10,163 nucleotides of DNA, taken from the NCBI GenBank assembly GCA_031551875.1, contig JAVBNA010000027.1:1-10163 (forward strand), read 5' to 3'. The notes beneath the pieces were generated by a model that did not search any database, had not been told where the DNA came from, and saw only the letters and a list, made by a program, of their open reading frames with translations. The position numbers and the translations under genes are program-made. Shown piece after piece: positions 7,041 to 10,163 of this stretch (its first letter is position 1; every line of letters begins with the position of its first letter). Origin of the DNA: JAVBNA01 sp031551875 (lineage in GTDB: Bacteria > Bacillota > Clostridia > Oscillospirales > Acutalibacteraceae).

Positions 7041-7070
7041 GGAGCGGGGTTTTCAACAAAACCCCGCTCC
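7041..7070. terminator. Strong hairpin downstream of the beta-helix gene, terminator-like but without a U-tract
   Basis: GGAGCGGGGTTTT, loop CAAC, AAAACCCCGCTCC make a perfect 13-bp stem 48 bp after the stop codon. The T-run is inside the 5' arm and the A-run inside the 3' arm, opposite to the usual A-stem-U layout, and no T-run follows on either strand. It probably marks the 3' end of the mRNA by stabilisation or factor-assisted termination. Confidence 0.5.
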
Positions 7071-7290
7071 AGCGATTTGGGTAATACGGAATAACAATCA
7101 GGATTTGTAAGTTATCGTATTATAGGCATGTGGAAACAGTTCACAGGCCAGAACGAAAAAAACTCGGCTGGCCTCTGCTGCTTTCTGTTCCCAAATTTAT
7201 ATTGATTGCGGAGAAATGCGGGGCGTGCGCCACAACAACCTTTGGAATGCTTGTCAGCGACCACTCTTTTCGTTTCACTAAAGCTTGAAT

Positions 7291-7324
7291 AAAACCGGCG
7301 TGAGGGTGCCCTCACGCCGGTTTT
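7291..7324. terminator. Bidirectional intrinsic terminator
   Basis: AAAACCGGCGTGAGGG, a 2-nt centre TG, then CCCTCACGCCGGTTTT form a perfect 16-bp inverted repeat with a T-run on both strands. It lies 14 bp beyond the stop of the leftward methyltransferase gene and would terminate that transcript, and also anything arriving from the left. Confidence 0.9.
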
Positions 7325-7337
7325 ATAATTGGCGCCA

Positions 7338-7886
7338 TTAAAGAGCCGTGCCCTTCTTGGGCACGAACATCCCGGACAGATCCACGCCCTCAAGGTCAAG
7401 CAGTTTGATTTTCATCTGAACCCCGCCGGCAAATCCCGTCAAACTACCGTTTGAGCCCACGACCCGGTGGCAGGGAACGATGATCGATATCGGATTATGT
7501 CCAACCGCCCCGCCCACTGCCTGACTGGATATACTCTTCTTCCCCATTTTTTCCGCCATCTTTTTCGCAATGCCGCCATAGGTCATCACTTCCCCGTACG
7601 GGATTTCACGCAAAATATCCCATACCCCCTGACGAAACTCCCCGCCGATGGGGGCAAGGGGGAATTCGGCAATACCGGGCTTCTCACCGGCAAAATATCT
7701 GTCCAGCCATTCTTTCGCTGTATCCAACAATTGAATGCCCCTCTTCCCCACCATGGCTTCGGATATGGTGCCTCCGTGATACTTTTGCCCTTCCGTCCAT
7801 AAGCCGACAAGATTGCTTCCATCACCGTCACAGGCAAGCGTAATGATTCCAACGGGTGACTGGTATATGTCTTTGTAATACAACAT
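7338..7886 (-). CDS. ogt: Methylated-DNA--protein-cysteine S-methyltransferase (O6-alkylguanine repair)
   Basis: This 182-aa protein is the usual size for Ogt. It has an N-terminal RNase-H-like domain (SPVGIITLACDGDG, about 10-23), the DNA-binding segment FRQGVWDILREIPYGEVMTY (84-103) and the active site GHNPISIIVPCHRVVGSNGS (129-148), in which Cys139 of PCHRV accepts the alkyl group in a one-time suicide reaction. The C-terminal GFAGGVQMKIKLLDLEG matches the family end. Start ATG 7886 has AAGGAGG 8 nt upstream, itself within a partial tandem repeat (ATCAAGGAGCAGT then ATCAAGGAGGAGC). It lies downstream of and in the same direction as the ada-alkA fusion, supplying the methyltransferase domain that the fusion lacks. 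A bidirectional terminator follows. The symbol ogt is chosen over adaB by convention. Confidence 0.95.
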   Translation of the reverse strand: MLYYKDIYQSPVGIITLACDGDGSNLVGLWTEGQKYHGGTISEAMVGKRGIQLLDTAKEWLDRYFAGEKPGIAEFPLAPIGGEFRQGVWDILREIPYGEVMTYGGIAKKMAEKMGKKSISSQAVGGAVGHNPISIIVPCHRVVGSNGSLTGFAGGVQMKIKLLDLEGVDLSGMFVPKKGTAL

Positions 7887-7924
7887 GCAATGCTCCTCCT
7901 TGATACTGCTCCTTGATTAAAATG

Positions 7925-7952
7925 TTTGTAATCTTTGCGAGGATATAGTCAA
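7925..7952 (-). promoter_or_regulatory. Probable promoter of the methyltransferase gene
   Basis: On the minus strand TTGACT (7952-7947) and TACAAA (7930-7925) are 16 bp apart, giving a leader of about 30 nt before ATG 7886. The -35 box lies inside the left arm of a long inverted repeat; the other arm reads TTCGACT, so the single arm mismatch falls in the -35 box. Confidence 0.5.
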
Positions 7953-8023
7953 ACCACTTGAAAGACGATGCGAGACGAACAACTGACCAAAAAGGCAACT
8001 TGTATTTCAAGTGGTTCGACTAT
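7945..8023. repeat. Long imperfect inverted repeat (19-bp arms)
   Basis: ATAGTCAAACCACTTGAAA (7945-7963) pairs with TTTCAAGTGGTTCGACTAT (8005-8023) at 18 of 19 positions, with a 41-nt spacer. Further out, both outward-reading strands also carry TAATCAAGGAG (minus strand ending near 7911, plus strand 8116-8126). The two flanks are therefore inverted, diverged copies of one leader, of which the right copy is longer. Origin unknown; a partial inverted duplication or mobile repeat is possible. Confidence 0.65.
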
Positions 8024-8140
8024 AACTTTCATCTGGCAAGGCAAACGACGAAAGCGGGCTTTCGCCCGGTGAGGAGGGTAACGCAGAGAGGCGGAAGTTT
8101 GACCGTAAAGACGCAAGTATATTCTAATCAAGGAGTCGTA
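8024..8140 (+). other. Orphan structured leader-like sequence between alkylation-repair genes
   Basis: Plus-strand DNA carries CGAAAGC-GG-GCTTTCG and the alternative hairpin CGGGC-TTTC-GCCCG, followed by G-rich single-stranded-looking runs with ACGCA and GTAAAGACGCAAG, then AATCAAGGAG resembling a ribosome binding site. No plus-strand gene follows: the next coding sequence is the 3' end of the repair fusion on the other strand. It looks like a detached 5' leader or small RNA. Some letters recall conserved bases of a GEMM-I (cyclic di-GMP-I) aptamer, but the order does not fit, so no class is assigned. Confidence 0.3.
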
Positions 8141-9595
8141 TTACAACGTGTTCCAAAGATTGATGGTGGCGTAACTGCGCCACGGCCTCCATGCTTCCGC
8201 CAGTTTCAATAACCCTTTTAAGGTATAATCCGGTAAAGCCTTTTTAACACCCGCGTCTGTTTCCAGAAAAGCGTCCGGCCACTCCATCGCCCGCATGGCG
8301 ATGTACTGCGCCGTCCAGCTTCCAATGCCCCGGATTGCCATCAGTTTTTTGATTTCTTCCTCGGGCTGAGCCGAGAGGTCAAAATCAATCTTGCCTTGCC
8401 GGATTGCCTGGGCCAGGTCATGAATTGTCTTTGCCCGTGTCGCAATTATGCCGAGCGGCCCAAGATGGTTTTCAATGGGACCGTCGAGGGTAAGAAACGC
8501 TTCGGGCGAGGGGAACACGTGGGTCAGTACATCTATCCCTGTTTGAATGGGCGTCCCATACGCCAGGACAATCCTTGCCGCCAACATGCTCGCTGCCTTG
8601 ACGGTGACCTGCTGCCCAAGCACCGCCCGCACCGACATTTCAAAAGCATCAAAACATCCCGGCAAACGGGTGTCCAGTACGCAAAGTCCGGGGCGTATAT
8701 CGTTCATAACCTGGAGCGTTTCATACACCGCATCCGGGTCGCAATACAGATCAAACAGATGACGCACCCGTGACAAAACCTGCGGCAATACGAGAAGAAG
8801 AGTGTCGCTCACCGTGACAGTAAGGGTGTTTTTTTCAGGCCTATGCCCGACACGCAGCCAGCCGTATACATGCTTTTCTTCAGCGGTGATCAAGTGCACA
8901 GTACGCATGTATTCACCGTTTTCCACCGCGTCAACGCCGGTGATGGCGCGTCCCGCAAGAAAGCGGAGCATTTCATCCCAAGGATAGGGCGGGCGGTATC
9001 CCAAAGCCAGTGTAATATTGCCGTTATATCTTTTTTCCATTCTTTTTCGCAATGCAGTGGGCGCAAGATTATAGTGTTTTTTGAATAGGTCGTTGAAGCG
9101 GCGCAGGCTGCCAAAACCGGATGCCATCGCTACGTCGAGCACAGACAAGCTTGTGTCGGTCAGCAGGTTTTTAGAAAGCAACAACCGGCACGTTTGGAGA
9201 TACTGAACCGGCGACACGTTGTACGCCGCCGTAAACACGCGCCGAAGGTGCCTGTCAGTACAGCCAAGCCGCCCGGCAAGCTCACTGAGACTTACCCCGC
9301 TGCCGCAGTTTTCCTCCAGCATCCTTGCAGACCGGTAGACCAAATTGGCGGTGGCGTCGGTAATTGATGCGCCGGGAGCCAGCTCCGGCCGACACAAAAG
9401 GCACGGACGGTATCCCGCCTGTTCCGCCTCCGCCGCCGTATGATAAAAGGTGCAGTTTTCAGGCTTTGGCTGTTTCGCCCGGCATACGGGACGGCAGTAT
9501 ATCCCCGTGGTCGAGATTCCGACAAAAAAGCGCCCATCAAAGCGTGCGTCTTTTGCCTTGAAAGCGGCATACAAGCCAGCGGTATTTTCCGTCAT
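8141..9595 (-). CDS. Ada-type methyl-sensing regulator fused to AlkA 3-methyladenine DNA glycosylase
   Basis: This 484-aa protein combines three parts. First is the Ada metal-binding domain (1-75) with GRFFVGISTTGIYCRPVCRA and CLLCRPE; Cys34, 38, 65 and 68 bind zinc and Cys34 would accept methyl from phosphotriesters. Second is an AraC-type helix-turn-helix (about 80-185: VSLSELAGRLGCTDRHLRRV, ASGFGSLRRFNDLFKKHYNL). Third is an AlkA glycosylase (190-484) with N-terminal domain YRPPYPWDEML, VRAVLGQQVTVKAA, the helix-hairpin-helix IRGIGSWTAQYIAMRAM (421-437), the catalytic-Asp region ETDAGVKKAL (Asp447) and the end WRPWRSYATINLW. It removes alkylated purines and, once methylated, should activate its own and nearby promoters. 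ATG 9595 is preferred because a TATAAT box at 9625-9630 would start transcription near 9618, after the alternative GTG 9622. Its ribosome binding site is weak (GGGGGGCG). The O6-methylguanine domain is absent and encoded by the next gene. Confidence 0.93.
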   Translation of the reverse strand: MTENTAGLYAAFKAKDARFDGRFFVGISTTGIYCRPVCRAKQPKPENCTFYHTAAEAEQAGYRPCLLCRPELAPGASITDATANLVYRSARMLEENCGSGVSLSELAGRLGCTDRHLRRVFTAAYNVSPVQYLQTCRLLLSKNLLTDTSLSVLDVAMASGFGSLRRFNDLFKKHYNLAPTALRKRMEKRYNGNITLALGYRPPYPWDEMLRFLAGRAITGVDAVENGEYMRTVHLITAEEKHVYGWLRVGHRPEKNTLTVTVSDTLLLVLPQVLSRVRHLFDLYCDPDAVYETLQVMNDIRPGLCVLDTRLPGCFDAFEMSVRAVLGQQVTVKAASMLAARIVLAYGTPIQTGIDVLTHVFPSPEAFLTLDGPIENHLGPLGIIATRAKTIHDLAQAIRQGKIDFDLSAQPEEEIKKLMAIRGIGSWTAQYIAMRAMEWPDAFLETDAGVKKALPDYTLKGLLKLAEAWRPWRSYATINLWNTL

Positions 9596-9624
9596 TCTTT
9601 CGCCCCCCACTAAATGATACACTC

Positions 9625-9630
9625 ATTATA
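9625..9630 (-). promoter_or_regulatory. -10 box of the ada-alkA fusion promoter
   Basis: TATAAT on the minus strand, 30 bp before ATG 9595. No recognisable -35 is present (CTGGAT at 17 bp), as expected for a promoter needing an activator such as methylated Ada. Activator dependence is inferred. Confidence 0.6.
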
Positions 9631-9706
9631 CCATGCCCTTTATAAAAATCCAGCCGTTTTCGGACATGCTTTTGTTTCGCATTCTAATAATACTAATCTG
9701 CAATAA

Positions 9707-10051
9707 AAACATTATTGTAACACCGATTGTATGAATGTGTTTTTGGGGAAATTATCCGAATCATATCCAGATGACTATATTTTGCTGGTTGCTGACAGTG
9801 CTTCATGGCATCGTTCAAAAGGGATTAATGTACCTAAAAATATTGAGATTTTTCCTCTTCCACCTTATACGCTTGAAATGAATCCGATTGAGCAGATTTT
9901 GAAAGAAATCCGTAAACGCGGCTTTCGTAATGAGGTTTTTAAAACACTTGATAAGGTCATTGATCGCCTGTGCGACATAATCTCTTCGCTTTCTTTATTC
10001 ACTATTAAAAGTATTATTGCACGTAGTGTACCATCCGCCAATAACTCATAG
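9707..10051 (+). pseudogene. IS630-type transposase, C-terminal remnant
   Basis: The frame reads NTDCMNVFLGKLSESYPDD, ILLVADSASWHRS, IEIFPLPPYTLEMNPIEQIL and KEIRKRGFRNEVFKTLDKVI. This is the second half of the DDE catalytic domain of IS630-type transposases, with the second Asp in LVADSASWH and the Glu in MNPIEQ (residues 22 and 54 counted from the ATG at 9731). The N-terminal helix-turn-helix region and first catalytic Asp are missing; an in-frame TAA at 9704 lies just upstream of the recognisable part. The usual tail after SIIAR is replaced by SVPSANNS, suggesting truncation at about 10026. The copy has no ribosome binding site and is dead. Base composition is more AT-rich than the neighbouring repair genes. 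Confidence 0.82.
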
Positions 10052-10080
10052 TTAACATAATGACGAATATGTGGTATAAT
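10052..10080 (+). promoter_or_regulatory. Promoter of the second transposase gene
   Basis: TTAACA (10052-10057), 17 bp, TATAAT (10075-10080), with an extended -10 TG one base before the box. Predicted transcription start is near 10087, within the hairpin at 10082-10101. Confidence 0.75.
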
Positions 10081-10081
10081 A

Positions 10082-10101
10082 CTCCCCAAAAGAGTGGGGA
10101 G
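10082..10101 (+). promoter_or_regulatory. Hairpin covering the ribosome binding site of the second transposase
   Basis: CTCCCC (10082-10087) pairs with GGGGAG (10096-10101), which is part of the GGGGAGG ribosome binding site 8 nt before ATG 10111. Because the gene's own transcript should begin near 10087, only longer read-through RNAs contain the 5' arm. Confidence 0.55.
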
Positions 10102-10110
10102 GAAAAACAG

Positions 10111-10163
10111 ATGGCGAGGTACAAAGTAACGCTAACAGAAGAAGAGCGTGAGGATCTGAAGAA
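10111..10163 (+). CDS. IS630-type transposase, N-terminal start (gene runs off the right edge)
   Basis: ATG 10111 follows GGGGAGG by 8 nt and gives MARYKVTLTEEEREDLKK, the opening of the helix-turn-helix domain of clostridial IS630-type transposases, where (R/Y)xVxLTxEERxxL is typical. Only 17 full codons are in the window. It has its own strong promoter. Its left terminal inverted repeat should lie between about 10027 and 10051, but without the right end I cannot define it. Together with the preceding remnant this suggests a hotspot or nested insertions. Confidence 0.75.
   Translation, partial: MARYKVTLTEEEREDLK

Larger units (their letters stand above)
6993..7337. other. Intergenic stretch of 345 bp with two strong hairpins and no supported gene
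   Basis: Besides the hairpins at 7041-7070 and 7291-7324, a third stem AGGCCAG/CTGGCCT (7145-7151 with 7168-7174) encloses an A-rich loop with a small inner CGA/TCG pairing. Read on the minus strand, bases 7290 to 7112 stay open and give a peptide rich in Lys, Arg and Cys with no start, ribosome binding site or known motif; I do not call it a gene. No promoter-like pair stands out. Confidence 0.5.

Noticed and set aside
8024..8126. Cyclic di-GMP (GEMM-I) riboswitch
   Set aside because: GGCAAAC, CGAAAG and ACGCA/GACGCAA words occur, but their order and helices do not match the aptamer, and no gene lies downstream in the right direction.
7958..8212. Plus-strand 84-codon open frame
   Set aside because: It spans the inverted repeat and structured leader, then runs antisense into the repair fusion; no ribosome binding site and no family pattern.

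Overview
The window reads like a chromosome segment of a Gram-positive, low-to-moderate GC anaerobe of the Clostridia (Bacillota). This is an inference from strong AGGAGG-type ribosome binding sites, TTGACA/TATAAT-type promoters, tandem clostridial-style S8 subtilases, a GGG-rich beta-helix protein with a C-terminal Listeria-Bacteroides-type repeat, and IS630-type remnants. No rRNA, tRNA or CRISPR array was seen.

Left end (1-1098): the N-terminal part of a TetR-family repressor runs leftwards out of the window. Its promoter overlaps a perfect 18-bp palindrome that is a good operator candidate. Immediately to the right is a prophage scar: the first ~58 codons of a phage tail-fibre/baseplate protein are joined out of frame, near base 480, to the zinc ribbon and coiled-coil end of a large serine recombinase. 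The recombinase stop lies only 7 bp from the convergent stop of the next gene.

Centre-left (1106-4889, minus strand): a tightly packed four-gene operon. In transcription order it holds a PLP-dependent D-cysteine desulfhydrase/ACC-deaminase-type enzyme (intact), a subtilase (broken), an 84-aa proline-rich small protein (intact, unrecognised) and a second subtilase (broken). Genes overlap by 17 bp or are 2 and 9 bp apart. Each subtilase has lost a central block, at different breakpoints and out of frame, so neither can give a complete protease. The operon architecture is the least explained thing here.

Centre (5073-6992, plus strand, divergent from the operon): a 639-aa right-handed beta-helix protein of about 14 coils. 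It has a stack of nine equivalently placed cysteines and no visible signal peptide. It is followed by a strong hairpin, an unexplained ~215-bp stretch and a classical bidirectional terminator.

Right (7338-9595, minus strand): a DNA alkylation-repair pair. An Ada(N-terminal)-AraC-AlkA fusion is followed by a separate O6-methylguanine-DNA methyltransferase; together they cover the activities of the E. coli Ada regulon. The 254 bp between them hold a 19-bp imperfect inverted repeat and a structured, leader-like sequence facing the wrong way for either gene.

Right end (9707-10163): the C-terminal half of a decayed IS630-type transposase, then the promoter, ribosome binding site and first 17 codons of a second IS630-type transposase. 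A hairpin there may block translation from read-through transcripts.
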